Source: Irpex lacteus
Lineage: Eukaryota; Basidiomycota; Agaricomycetes; Polyporales; Irpicaceae
Reading direction: 5' to 3'
Length of the DNA stretch: 17,971 nt
NCBI GenBank assembly: GCA_001986395.2
Contig: MQVO02000170.1
Span: 1-17,971 of the forward strand
In this document: positions 1-8,228 of the stretch, piece by piece
Layout: every line of letters starts with the position of its first letter
How positions within the stretch are numbered: position 1 is the stretch's first letter
Position numbers and translations under genes: made by a program
Notes under the pieces: generated by a model
Told to the model about the DNA's origin: nothing
What the model saw: the letters and a program-made list of their open reading frames with translations, nothing else
The model's database searches: none

Positions 1-41
1 GTCCTGGTCCTTGGCCTTGGCTTTGGCCTTCGTCTTCGTCT

Positions 42-73
<32 letters not shown>

Positions 74-544
74 TTCGCCTTCGCCTTCGGCTTGGCCTTG
101 GGCTTGACCTTGTATTCATCATCATCACTTACCTCGCCCTCCTCCTTCTCCTCGTCGTGCTCCTCTTCATCTGAGCCCGACCCCGAATCATCCTCGTCCT
201 CCTCCTCGTCCTCTTTATCACTCTCCTCCACGGCCACTCCCCTCCGCCCTTTCTTCGCCCCAGGCTGTACGCATACATATGTCAGACGTTTCCAACCGAC
301 TGTTTTGGTACATACCTTGCCTGGCGTGCTCTTCGCGGCGACCGTTTTTCTCCCAGAGGCCGGCGCAACTTTCTACAATCAATGGTGAGATGGTGCACAT
401 TGCAGTGAGAACGTCTGTGATCTACCTTGCTCGACGTGCTGGCAGTACCAGCCGCTTTCTTTTCCCTACCAGCCTACGTAAACTAGTAAGAAGACCCATC
501 TGGCGTAGTACTATCGCTGCACTTACCTTCGATTGGTTAACCAT
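1..544 (-). CDS. Lysine-rich, acidic disordered protein, N-terminal part (runs off the window)
   Basis: I do not recognise this protein. Four exons are supported: 527-544, 426-473, 316-372 and 264 to the window edge. The introns (474-526, 373-425, 265-315; 51-53 bp) all have GT..AG ends, and every exon is a multiple of three, so all splices are phase 0. The ATG at 544 opens a short MVNQSK exon. Exons 2 and 3 encode Lys/Ala/Ser/Thr-rich peptides ending in SSK and PGK. Exon 4 has a long Glu/Asp/Ser tract followed by Lys-Pro and Lys-Ala dipeptides and a run of Thr coded by ACG repeats. Alternating acidic and basic low complexity suggests a disordered, perhaps nuclear, protein; that is inference. 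The repeated phase-0 mini-exons with similar ends may have arisen by exon duplication. The C-terminus is not in the window. The splice pattern is convincing; the function is unknown. Confidence 0.6.
43..71. repeat. (CGT)n trinucleotide microsatellite
   Basis: About nine uninterrupted CGT/ACG triplets lie within the last exon of the left-edge minus-strand gene, flanked by TTC/GCC-rich imperfect triplets. Read on the minus strand they give a polythreonine run between Lys-Thr and Lys-Ala dipeptides. Length changes here would keep the frame. Confidence 0.8.
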
Positions 545-734
545 TTTCGCGATCGAGGGTTCAGTCTACTTGTTCGAGTTCGAAAGGTGGTCCAAGCGAT
601 GTGTAGATGGATGTAAGATGTCAAGTTTGATAGTGACACCGAACGCAGTTCACCGCTCTGTGACACGTCACACAACGCACATGGCTTTAGTCACGGGATC
701 GTGACACACAGTGTTCGCCAACGAGCGAGATCGA

Positions 735-760
735 CCGATAGCCAACTAGGAAGTTATCGG
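735..760. repeat. 26-bp palindrome CCGATA-N14-TATCGG, copy 1
   Basis: The half-sites CCGATA (735-740) and TATCGG (755-760) are separated by exactly 14 bp. It starts 191 bp upstream of the ATG at 544 of the left-edge minus-strand gene. Confidence 0.8.
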
Positions 761-881
761 ACCTCAATCCCTGCTACCCCTCCTCGGCCAGGTGACGCAG
801 TGATGGAGTTGAGTTTTACACGAGCCTTAGCCTGGTATTGATTGCTCTCACGAATAGCTCATTCAGTGTCGCACCTAGTCT

Positions 882-907
882 CCGATAACTTGCGAGCAGG
901 TTATCGG
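882..907. repeat. 26-bp palindrome CCGATA-N14-TATCGG, copy 2
   Basis: The arms extend to 8 bp (CCGATAAC and GTTATCGG). Read on the minus strand its right half is TCGCAAGTTATCGG, identical to copy 3 at 2757, so these two copies are related beyond the half-sites. Confidence 0.8.
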
Positions 908-1067
908 GCCCAACATCACGTCCATATCAATAAAATCGCGGGCTCTTTCTCGAAAATGTAGACATCGATGCAATAAAAACTGATACAAGCGTATTATAAC
1001 GATCTCCCTAACTTTCTTAACAGAACCACACCACGATATTACGCAAGCTCATTCGTTATCGCCCGCC

Positions 1068-2267
1068 TCAAGCTCCCTGATGGTTTTTTAAAACCTTGTC
1101 CGCTTGCTGGCTCATTTCTAGCTCTTGTCTGCGTAGATAGCGATACTCGTCTCGAAGTGCTGCGAGACCGGTTTTAGCCACAGGGCGGGCTTTATTCATC
1201 GATCTATCAGACATTGATGAGAAGCTGCGTGGCGGGACTAAAGAATATGCAGGTGTGTGGTTAGTATGTAACGGAAGCCGGTGACAAACAACTTACCGCC
1301 GTCCACTACAGCCGTCGAGGGTCCGGCTGATGCATTCCTAGCAGAGGAGGAAGCAGAGGATCGTGGGGCCGCAGCTGCGATAGTTTCGCACGGTGAGAAA
1401 TCGACCAAAGATCTCACCCGCCAAGACTTACTTGACAACTCGTTATCTGGTGCGCGCTGCTTCGCCTTGCCTTTTTTATCACGCACGGACGTGATCGTGC
1501 GCCTCTGCTTTGTAGGTGACGGCGGAGCAGGATCATCGTCGTCCTGCTGCCGCTTTTGAACAGCAGGCGCCGGAGGGATAACCTCAGGATACTCTGGAAA
1601 CCCAGCAATCGCGCCGAACAGGTCCACAATGGCCTCATGTCGATAGCGCTCCTTTGGCTCACGGCCGCTATACGCACTGCATCCAGTATGCTGGTGGTTG
1701 CAATACGTGCATCTTTGAATCTTGACGTGCTTCCGATCCAGAGGCAACACGCACGTTGCACGCGCAGAGTTGAGACATAATTCACACTGATGCCACCCCA
1801 TGTTAGCCATTTAATGTTCAACAACTCGGCGACGATTCCTAGCTCACCCGGTCGTCTCCTTTCAATACCACCGCAGCTCTCCCGATTTTCCACACCGTTC
1901 CCTGGTCGCCTGTAGGTTTGTGGGACGTAACACTCTTACCTTTCCTGTCGTCGCGCGGACTGCCATGCGACGAGGGCTCCTCGTCTTCTTCGAGTTCATC
2001 TTCCTCCTTTTCAGACGACTCACTCTCCTCGGTCTCAGGCACTATCCTATTTCTGAGACGTCTCGCCTTCCCTGGCGATGCGGGAGCTGTACTCCCCTCA
2101 TAGTCACTGGCGCTATCACTCTCGTCCTCGAGTTCGTCGTTCAGCTCCTTCGACACGCCGTCGGAGTCCCTCACATCGTTGACGATGTCCTCCTCATCTT
2201 TCTGGGGATCAGGGACTACAATTTTGCCCAGGTCCTTACCTGACAGAGCGCGTGAGTTCAAATCCAT
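1068..2267 (-). CDS. Protein with a Zn2Cys6-like cysteine cluster and C-terminal coiled coil
   Basis: Five exons (1848-2267, 1432-1786, 1297-1374, 1068-1237 after introns 1787-1847, 1375-1431 and 1238-1296 of 57-61 bp) sum to 1023 nt, giving 340 residues; strictly these are four coding blocks. Residues 1-140 are acidic and Ser-rich. The second block opens exactly on the first cysteine of a C-x2-C-x7-C-x13-C-x2-C-x6-C array (Cys141, 144, 152, 166, 169, 176), close to the fungal Zn2Cys6 spacing, which is known for DNA binding. A basic, Pro/Ser-rich stretch follows (SPTKQRR, KKGKAKQR). The last exon gives a charged helix (LRDEYRYLRRQELEMSQQAD) likely to form a coiled coil. Branch sites CTAAC and TACTAAC are visible in the first and last introns. 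The ATG at 2267 is the simplest start; an upstream exon near 2489 is possible. A DNA-binding role is inferred. Similar cysteine arrays occur in expanded agaricomycete families of unknown function. Confidence 0.65.
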
Positions 2268-2435
2268 GAGGAATGAGTGAACCGACCAGTAGCCCGCGCG
2301 ATTGCTTGAGCAAGGCCTGGGGGCGTCCCTTCACGCATGGCGGGCGTGATGGGAATCCTCACAGCATGAGCAGATAGAGCTTCCTGTGTGCAAGTTATTC
2401 AGCGAAATACGAATATGCTAATTACCTGCACTCAC

Positions 2436-2489
2436 TGTGCTTCGTTGTGCACCCTGCTTCACCTTGGCTGAATTGGATGTGCTGGGCAT
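2436..2489 (-). other. Possible upstream first exon of the cysteine-cluster gene
   Basis: The ATG at 2489 opens 18 codons of Ser/Lys/Gln-rich sequence (starting MPSTSNSAK), ending at a GTGAGT donor. A plausible 52-bp intron (2384-2435) follows, with a CTGAATAAC branch and a CACAG acceptor. The composition resembles the first exons of the left-edge gene. The following sequence meets a stop just before the frame used from 2267, and I could not find a splice that joins the two in frame. It may be an alternative 5' end or chance. Confidence 0.25.
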
Positions 2490-2756
2490 TACGTTGATTC
2501 TAGTGTGATGCTCATGAACATACATGCAGGGGTAGAGTAATCATTGGCCTACATTGAAAGGACGCAGTGGTTGTTGCAGAAGAATGAGGCGATGGCGGAG
2601 GCGAAAGATGAGTGCGAAGGACATAATGTATAGATGAATTGCAGCACGTGTTAAACATCGCCGTGCTCACGTGGTCGTAATGCACGAGTCAACACGTGGC
2701 ACTGCGCGGCAACAGCAGCGCGCAACAGCGGTCGCACGATTCACTCAGCAACCTCC

Positions 2757-2782
2757 CCGATATCATGGTCGCAAGTTATCGG
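2757..2782. repeat. 26-bp palindrome CCGATA-N14-TATCGG, copy 3
   Basis: The arms extend to CCCCGATA and TATCGGGG (8 bp). It lies 268 bp upstream of the possible ATG at 2489 and 490 bp upstream of the ATG at 2267. Its right half matches the reverse complement of copy 2 over 14 bp. Confidence 0.8.
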
Positions 2783-2929
2783 GGGCTACGCATGCGCCTC
2801 ACAATCGTTTGATTCGCAGGTTTTCCCTTGGAGCTCAAAAAACAATACGAGTCGTAGCGCGTCAATCGTTCATGTCGTATACTATAGCACACGTTAGGTC
2901 CTAAAAATTGAATAATCTAGCGAAACACG

Positions 2930-3873
2930 TCAAGAAGCTGTCTCTTGAGCGGGACGATCTAGCATCAGGAGAGCCTGTCTCTCGATGAGTTCGATCTCCT
3001 TTTCATACACCTTGGCGATGAGCGTCATGTTAAAAATACGCTCTTTCGCCCTCTCCAGTAACGATCGATACACAGCTGCTCGTATTCGCAGAGTCTCTGC
3101 TTCGGACTCGCGATTCATCCTGATAGGTAGCTTGGCAAGTATCGAGATTTTCTCGAGCTCCTCTTCGTGTGCGACATTCGTTATTGGATTGCCGACGCAA
3201 ACGAACATCACTCCCGCACTCACCTTTCTTCATTTCCGTCGATACGCCGTACTCGTCGAACATCTCTTCAATCGCCTCCACAGTAATTGACCCTTCCAAA
3301 GGTGGCATTGTTGGCTCAAAGAGTGGTGTCCGCCGTGCGTACTCAGCCGCCCAAAAATACAGGCCGTCGTCTGTCTTGCTAACATCTTCGACAGCAGCGA
3401 GAAGCTCGCGACTAATCGACGGCTAGGGATATGTCTCAGCGCCTGAGAGTAAAAGCACGTTAATTGTCTTCTCGCTCACCTCGCGACGATTAACATCGCC
3501 TTTGTTGTCTCCATCGCGTTCGAATTGACGATGCCTCGAAGTATTCGCATTTGCCTGCTTGGCACGAGAACTGCTTCCTGCCTGTTTGCTACCCGATGTG
3601 GGATATGCGCTTGGAACCTTGTCGGTCAATTCAAGCTTTCCACGCGCGCCCACTAGTACTCTGTAATCTTTGAACTGGTCCTGTTTCAGCATCTCCTGCG
3701 CTATCCTCCCCTGGGCACTCGCTGGAACGAGCCTGGGTGTTTTCTTCTTAGGCTCCCTATAGAAGCTATCAGTACAGCTTCATTAATTCCCTGAAAACGT
3801 ACATGTCAATGCTGGATGACGGTAGCAAGCGAACGTTGGCCGGACTTAATCGATGGGCAGTATGGATACTCAT
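2930..3873 (-). CDS. Hypothetical protein with basic N-terminal half and helical, charged C-terminal half
   Basis: I do not recognise this protein. Exons 3803-3873, 3480-3756, 3224-3422 and 2930-3162 total 780 nt (259 residues). The introns 3757-3802, 3423-3479 and 3163-3223 are 46-61 bp. The first has a CTGATAG branch and splits the Met codon AT/G. The third has a weak acceptor (CGAAG), but it is the only nearby one that keeps the frame. Residues 1-115 are basic and rich in Ser, Lys and Asn (EPKKKTPRL, SRAKQANANTS). Residues 116-180 contain an amphipathic segment (ISRELLAAVEDV) and a WAAEYARRTPLFEP stretch. The C-terminal third is dense in Glu, Arg and Leu (LRIRAAVYRSLLERAKERIF, EKEIELIERQALLML), suggesting helical bundles or a coiled coil. 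It could be a nuclear adaptor or a lineage-specific orphan; no catalytic motif is seen. Confidence 0.6.
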
Positions 3874-4179
3874 GGCAGGCTCTCACGCAGATGCTGTAGT
3901 ACTGTATTGAAACCACGTGGCACTTGGGACTTGTCATACGGGATGTCAGTACCGACAAAACTGTACTCAGTTGTATCTTCTAAGACAATATCGACGCGTT
4001 GAACCGCCAATCCATTGCTACGAAGCACTGTTGTAGCGGCTCAAGCGGGCCACTCACCGATATCTGTCTCGAGAGATATCGGACATACCTTCAGTCCGTC
4101 GACGAGAATGGAGCGGAAACTGCCATGTAGCCAGCTAAGAGGTGTCAGAGTTGCGCGCGCCAATCATTGTGACAACCGT
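3874..4179. other. Short intergenic stretch carrying a palindrome
   Basis: These 306 bp separate the ATG at 3873 from the stop of the F-box gene. They hold one 26-bp palindrome at 4057-4082 with unusually long arms. No other gene is seen. Confidence 0.5.
4057..4082. repeat. 26-bp palindrome CCGATA-N14-TATCGG, copy 4
   Basis: The arms extend to 9 bp (CCGATATCT and AGATATCGG) around an 8-bp core that contains CTCGAG, so the whole site is a near-perfect palindrome. It starts 184 bp upstream of the ATG at 3873. Confidence 0.85.
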
Positions 4180-5563
4180 CTAGCAGACAATGAAACGAGC
4201 CGACTCATTCACAGGGTCCTTTCTCAGCCATGCAACCATTGCCCTGATCATTTCCTGCGTATTTCTGAGGCGTGAATGAGTAGCCACCCTAGTCTGTCGT
4301 AAACGCTGCACGTACTTATCTGATCCTGTGCTCGATCGATACCCTTTCCCAAATACCTTCGCCCTCCTCAGTTCCTGAGATATTCTATACATCTGTTCCT
4401 TGATATCTCCGTCAACTCCGAAAATGGGATACATGCGATCCGCCATGTGCAGTGGCTTGGAGTTCAGGCGGTGGTGGTCGCCGGGCTTTAGCGAGAGAGA
4501 CCAGGTGGTTGCGGACAGCGGCGAATCGTATGGCTTCCATGAAAGCTCGAGTGGGGAAAGCTTTATCGCCAAGCTGTGCTTGTCTTCAACCCAACGCACT
4601 TTGCGGTGTTGGAAGTGTTTGCCAAGGTCGTCATCCAGAAGTTGAATGTTGAGAAAACCGATACGCTGGTATTTACGCATGAGACCATCAATGGTGGCGT
4701 CTCGGGGCTTCAGCGCAAGGTTCAAATCCAGGGCAAGTGTGGCCGACGGGTATAGGCAGTATGCTTTCTCAAAGGTGATAAAGTTCAACGCGCAAGCTGA
4801 AATGCTCCAAATGTCAGTAGCATGTCATGTGACTGAAAAACATTCGCGTACTCGAGTCGAAGCTCAGAATCGTCTCAGCTGGTGAGCAGCGAACAGCAAC
4901 CAACTGCACCCTGCGAGGGTGCCCATCGACCACTTTGATAAATTCAAAAACACCCAACACACCGTTGATATAGAAATTGGGAGTGTGGAGATGGGCTCGC
5001 ATGCGTCGAACAGCATTCAGGAAATCACCGACGTGCCATCCATAGTTTGGAGCCTGCATGGACTGGTGCGCCATAGAATGAAGTCGAGCTCCGAACGGGC
5101 TGAACTGGTACCCGTTAACCTCCAACCAGGTCCCAACTGCGGGAGCAGCTTCGTAGGACACGTACAGGTCGAGAGCAGGGTGTGTTCTGAAATCCACCGT
5201 GAAGAAGTTGCGTGCGAAGGACCCAGAGATTACTGCCCCGGTTCGTGCTTGCAGCAAGCGGAAGGCGTCCGGATGATTGAAATAATCCCTGAGACTACGA
5301 TTGATTGAGAATCTGCGTGGAAGCACGGCGTCGACGAGTAGTTTCATGAAATGCGTGAGGCAGCGAAGGCGAAACAAATCAGGCACCCGGAGGTACTTCA
5401 CGAGCTCCCAACAGAGCTCATCAATCATAACGAAAAGCAGAAACGGTGGCAGCGGAGACTCTGACATTGTCGTAGATGGAGGTAGAGAGGCAGAAGTAAC
5501 GTGCATGCAGCGCACATCGTTCACAGTATTAAGAAACATCGTCTTCGAGTTCGGTAGTCTCAT
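4180..5563 (-). CDS. F-box domain protein of agaricomycete type
   Basis: Two exons, 4852-5563 and 4180-4796, with a 55-bp intron (GTACGC donor, CTGAC branch, TTTCAG acceptor) give 1329 nt (442 residues). Residues about 39-80 look like an F-box (ELCWELVKYLRVPDLFRLRC), which in known proteins binds Skp1 in SCF ubiquitin ligases. After it come an ISGS motif (112-115) and LDLYV (131-135), then WLEVNGYQF, a pattern I recognise from a large family of mushroom F-box proteins. The splice rebuilds a conserved-looking stretch, FDSTCALNFIT followed by AYCLYPSAT, which supports the intron strongly. The G-S...D arrangement faintly recalls nucleotidyltransferase folds, but the first Asp of the usual DLDLY motif is Ala-Leu here; this is speculative. 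The start at 5563 gives 32 residues before another Met (5467), which could be the true start. The likely role is substrate recognition for ubiquitination; the substrate is unknown. Confidence 0.8.
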
Positions 5564-5765
5564 AGTTACGCGTCATTTACGTGTAGGCATTACCGAAAAC
5601 TTGTTGCCGCGATGGATATGTGTTGGATTGCTTATGTCACGTGGTCGTGAAAGACACTGCTTCCGACAAAGCAGTACCATCCAGCGATGCACCACTGGGA
5701 AAGGCGGTATTCATTTGAAAGTGGTGGGTACAGCTTATGCACCTTTGACACGATGGAGGGGTCCG

Positions 5766-5791
5766 CCGATAAGTAGATAGTCAGCTATCGG
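5766..5791. repeat. 26-bp palindrome CCGATA-N14-TATCGG, copy 5
   Basis: Half-sites at 5766-5771 and 5786-5791 with 14 bp between. It starts 203 bp upstream of the F-box gene ATG at 5563, or 299 bp if the start at 5467 is used. Confidence 0.8.
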
Positions 5792-5986
5792 TAACGCATG
5801 AGAATAAAGCTGCAATGACAGCGTGATGAATTCGCTCTCTGAGCGTACGTCTTATTCAAATCTTATCTCGACCTACTTACATTCCGATGTAGAATCACGC
5901 ACCAATTCTGTTTTATGCGTCCGATATTTGAACGCAGATTTATCGATGAGACGCTTGTCATGCGGGCACAAATCTGGCAGCTCCTG

Positions 5987-6012
5987 CCGATATGATCATA
6001 GAAAAATATCGG
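5987..6012. repeat. 26-bp palindrome CCGATA-N14-TATCGG, copy 6
   Basis: The arms extend to 7 bp (CCGATAT and ATATCGG) with an A-rich inner right side. The nearest gene start is the F-box ATG, over 400 bp away. Confidence 0.8.
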
Positions 6013-6117
6013 ACGACGTCACGAGAATATACGACACGTTCTCCAATCCTTCCCTGTGTCTTTATTGGAGTTGACCAAAAAGTGTGTCGGCAGCTGGATG
6101 AGCCCCCTCGTTCTGAC

Positions 6118-6183
6118 ATGCAACGGGGCACGTATGCAACGGGGCACGTATGCAACGGGGCACGTGAGACAGGTGGGGCACGT
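6118..6183. repeat. 16-bp tandem repeat, three full copies plus a partial
   Basis: The unit ATGCAACGGGGCACGT is repeated exactly at 6118-6133, 6134-6149 and 6150-6165. A partial copy (GGGGCACGTG) follows at about 6174-6183. The last copies create CACGTG E-box-like sites. The array abuts the tRNA-like sequence that starts near 6189. Confidence 0.85.
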
Positions 6184-6188
6184 GTCAG

Positions 6189-6277
6189 GGCTGTCCACAA
6201 TTGCCCTGAGCAGGAGTCGAACCGGCGACTTCAAGTCGCGATTCTACTCCTACGCCAAACGGCCGACATTCACAGCC
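6189..6277 (-). mobile_element. tRNA-like SINE head, copy C
   Basis: On the minus strand the sequence has an A box TGGCGTAGGAG (6247-6257) and a perfect B box GGTTCGACTCC (6213-6223), the internal RNA polymerase III promoter pair. Between them GCGAC/GTCGC can form an anticodon-type arm with a UGA triplet. The acceptor arm does not pair as in a working tRNA, and the T stem has a mismatch, so a functional tRNA is unlikely. GGCTGT and ACAGCC close the region. It shares GTCGGCC, TTTGGC and the B box with the copies at 7495 and 8345 but lacks their 3' body. I read it as a tRNA-derived SINE fragment. Confidence 0.55.
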
Positions 6278-6870
6278 GTGCGTATAAGCCTCTGCGTCAA
6301 GTTGAACAGCAGTACATCAGTTCACTGCCCTCACACGCAAAACATCCTATACATGGGGGTACACTTCACGCAGGCAACTGCTCAAGTGCCGAGTAGCCTC
6401 CTCAGCAGCACGCGAGGGCACTCACTCGAGTCTGCAGACGGGTCGCTCGGATTAACTTATGCACCCGGCTGATAGTCATCTTCGGGAATACAGCAATACA
6501 GCTATGCATTGAGATTGCAGCACCATGACATGTGTCGGCATTTGAATCATCAACAGACCAACTTGCGACTATGACAAGTTGTCTACTGCAGACTACTAGC
6601 AACACCAACCTAGCTAAGGTCCTAAGGTAGCATTGGCTCTGCCTCCCTTTTTCATATTGAGAATGAGCTGCGTAAGGTCCCCACACATGTTGCAGATTGT
6701 TATTGGTCTACTGGACGCTGAGGCATACGATGCCTCGAGTTCACGCCGATAAAGCTCCAGCACAATATCGGCCGATGTCGTAAAACTATACGGCGTGTTC
6801 TTCCAATATTTCTTCACCACGAGCAAATGTCGATCAGAGGCTTCGGAAAGGCGCACAAGAGCAATCGATT
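6278..6870. other. Non-coding stretch with a weak minus-strand open frame
   Basis: A minus-strand frame at 6614-6856 (80 codons, with YSFTTSADIVLELYRRELEA and CNMCGD) has some protein-like texture and might be a gene relic. It contains a 26-bp palindrome (6746-6771), which elsewhere is strictly non-coding, and no introns or partners were found, so I do not call it a gene. The rest shows no recognised feature. Confidence 0.35.
6746..6771. repeat. 26-bp palindrome CCGATA-N14-TATCGG, copy 7
   Basis: The arms extend one base outwards to GCCGATA and TATCGGC, with 14 bp between the core half-sites. A second CCGAT follows directly at 6772-6776. Confidence 0.8.
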
Positions 6871-6970
6871 GAGTGAAGTAATCGCACAGTTAGTCAAGTA
6901 ATCGCACAGTTAGTCAAGTAATCACACAGTTAGTCAAGTAATCGCACAGTTAGTCAAGTAATCGCACAGT
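6871..6970. repeat. 20-bp tandem repeat, about five copies
   Basis: The unit ATCGCACAGTTAGTCAAGTA repeats at 6881-6900, 6901-6920, 6921-6940 (one G to A change) and 6941-6960, with partial copies at both ends. The low divergence suggests recent expansion. Confidence 0.9.
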
Positions 6971-7394
6971 TCGAACCGGTTCTTTCCCTGCGGTAAAAAG
7001 TTCACTTCTTTGTGCTCGGCAGTATTCTCCGGGTTGAAGGTAAGACTATGAGAGCGTCGAAACACTGTTCAAAAATGATCATCTCCGCTACGAACAAAGG
7101 TATACAATCGGCTGAATAGCAATCGGGAGTGCTCTAGTGCGACCAATCTCGGTCGGTCGGCGTGGCGTTCCCTTTATGCTTACTGACAGGGTTCACTTTT
7201 CGACGGTTTTTTTGCTCGGTTTTCGTGTGGAAAAAAGACTACATGTTCTCTCGAATTACAATGTTCTGTGATCTTTCCGAACATCTAATTATAAGGTGCT
7301 TTATCTGAAACACATTAGGTGTGTATCTTGATCCCTTTTTCACGCATTTTGGGTACGCTCTGATCTGCTTTTTCCCGAAGTGAGTGTCTTGTTG
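6971..7394. other. Intergenic stretch, nothing recognised
   Basis: AT-richer sequence with homopolymer tracts (T7 near 7206, A6 near 7231). No open frame with splice support, RNA gene or repeat could be recognised here. Confidence 0.4.
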
Positions 7395-7578
7395 TTAGAA
7401 TAACACAACAAAAAACGGACGGGGCCTGGAACATGATCCCATCAGCTGGACCTCCTTTGGTGAAGGAGGTCCACCGGACGAGGCATATGCCAGCACCGCC
7501 CATAATTGCCTCAACCGGGAGTCGAACCAGCGACCCTGTGTCGTGATCATACCCCTGTGCCAAATGGCCGACATTGAG
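7395..7578 (-). mobile_element. tRNA-derived SINE-like element, copy A, with internal hairpin
   Basis: On the minus strand it begins near CTCAATGTCGGCCATTTGGC, with A box TGGCACAGGGG (7552-7562) and perfect B box GGTTCGACTCC (7518-7528). The stretch GGGGTATGATC resembles the D arm of eukaryotic tRNA-Pro. The tRNA-like head is followed by a body shared with copy B (GGTGCTGGCAT, then GGATCATGTT and a CCGTCCGTTTTTTGTT-type end). A perfect hairpin with 11-bp arms (7447-7457 and 7463-7473) lies inside the body. The cloverleaf is degenerate, so it is not a working tRNA gene. A polymerase III-transcribed SINE is the best reading. Confidence 0.6.
7447..7473. other. Perfect 11-bp stem-loop inside SINE copy A
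   Basis: The arms TGGACCTCCTT and AAGGAGGTCCA enclose a 5-base loop (TGGTG). It occupies the same place in the element as the unrelated longer hairpin at 8273-8332. Confidence 0.85.
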
Positions 7579-7971
7579 CACCTTTCGTCAATGTCTTTGT
7601 ATTCAGACTCTGCGTACTTCGGTAATATATACTCCATTCGATATCGGTAGAAGTCAACGATGCAAGATGATGACTGCTTCTGGCATAAAGGGATAGCATG
7701 CTGAGATGGCAAACTGCCACATCCCACGCTTCTACACAATAAGGATAGCTCGCGTACTACATTCCGATAACATTCTGCACACGTATCGGGGTTTCAATAG
7801 GCGTTGTCTGACTTTGCGTTGGTGATTTACACTCACATTCCCAACAATTGTCCTGAACGTTACAGGAACCTCAGTCAATACGTGTGTTTGGGTGCTAACT
7901 GACACTCCAAGGCCACCTGAACACAAACCCAACTGAATCCTATGTACTTCTTTATATAGCAATGGAACTAA
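7539..7971. repeat. Long direct repeat, copy 1
   Basis: From about 7539 to 7971 the sequence is nearly the same as 8394-8817, with scattered substitutions and small indels. It covers the 5' part of the tRNA-like head and a roughly 390-bp flank that includes palindrome copy 8. Both copies end at a TATAGCA sequence. A diverged third version of part of it lies at 8055-8228. Confidence 0.85.
7764..7789. repeat. 26-bp palindrome CCGATA-N14-TATCGG, copy 8
   Basis: Carried within direct repeat copy 1; it corresponds to copy 10 in the second repeat and differs from it at two inner positions, while both half-sites are unchanged. Confidence 0.8.
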
Positions 7972-7988
7972 GTTTTTCCTGACGTGCG

Positions 7989-8014
7989 CCGATAATACCT
8001 CAGCATCTTATCGG
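7989..8014. repeat. 26-bp palindrome CCGATA-N14-TATCGG, copy 9
   Basis: This has the longest arms of the set: TGCGCCGATAA and TTATCGGCGCA pair over 11 bp around a 12-base centre. It lies between the two direct repeats, 18 bp beyond the end of copy 1. Confidence 0.85.
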
Positions 8015-8054
8015 CGCACCCCTCGACTTATTACTGTGAGGTGCTCATCCCTTC

Positions 8055-8228
8055 GATATATACTCCATTCGATATCGGCAGAATTTAATGATGCAAAACG
8101 ATGGCTGCTTCTGGCATAAAGAGCCAACATGCTGGGATGGCCAACTGCCACGACTTCCGCTTCTACGCAACAACGATAGCTCATGGACTACATTGTGGTA
8201 ACATTCTACCAATTTCTCCTGTCTTTTC
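8055..8228. repeat. Diverged third copy of part of the direct repeat
   Basis: It aligns by eye with about 7625-7790, sharing ATATACTCCATTCGATATCGG in pieces, CTGCTTCTGGCATAAAG and GATAGCTC. The place of palindrome copies 8 and 10 is changed here: both half-sites are lost (GTGGTA and a C/T-rich stretch) although the inner ACATTCT survives. Confidence 0.7.

Larger units (their letters stand above)
545..1067. other. Intergenic stretch with two 26-bp palindromes
   Basis: No coding region is supported between the left-edge gene and the stop of the next minus-strand gene. It holds two copies of the CCGATA-N14-TATCGG element (735-760 and 882-907). It should contain the promoter of the left-edge gene (ATG at 544); no clear TATA box was recognised. 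Confidence 0.5.
2268..2929. other. Intergenic stretch with one palindrome and a possible upstream exon
   Basis: This is the 5' side of the cysteine-cluster gene and the 3' side of the next minus-strand gene. It carries one 26-bp palindrome (2757-2782) and a possible non-coding or alternative first exon at 2436-2489. A plus-strand open frame at 2671-2904 has no supporting signal and crosses the palindrome, so I do not accept it. Confidence 0.4.
5564..6117. other. Intergenic stretch upstream of the F-box gene
   Basis: No convincing gene. It should hold the promoter of the F-box gene (ATG at 5563). It carries two 26-bp palindromes (5766-5791 and 5987-6012) 195 bp apart. Short open frames on both strands lack splice or composition support. 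Confidence 0.45.

Noticed and set aside
6189..6277. A functional tRNA gene with a UGA anticodon
   Set aside because: The A and B boxes are good, but the acceptor arm does not pair and the T stem has a mismatch; a serine tRNA would also need a long variable arm. A SINE head fits better.
6613..6632. AAGGTCCTAAGGTAGC resembles the conserved large-subunit rRNA stretch that includes the I-CeuI site
   Set aside because: The match stops after about 16 bases and neither flank resembles rRNA, so an rRNA fragment or homing site is not supported.
6614..6856. An 80-codon minus-strand open frame as a gene
   Set aside because: No splice signals, partner exons or recognisable domain, and it contains one of the palindromes that are otherwise strictly non-coding.
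6871..6970. A CRISPR-like array
   Set aside because: The 20-bp units are directly adjacent with no unique spacers, and the host is a fungus; it is a simple tandem repeat.
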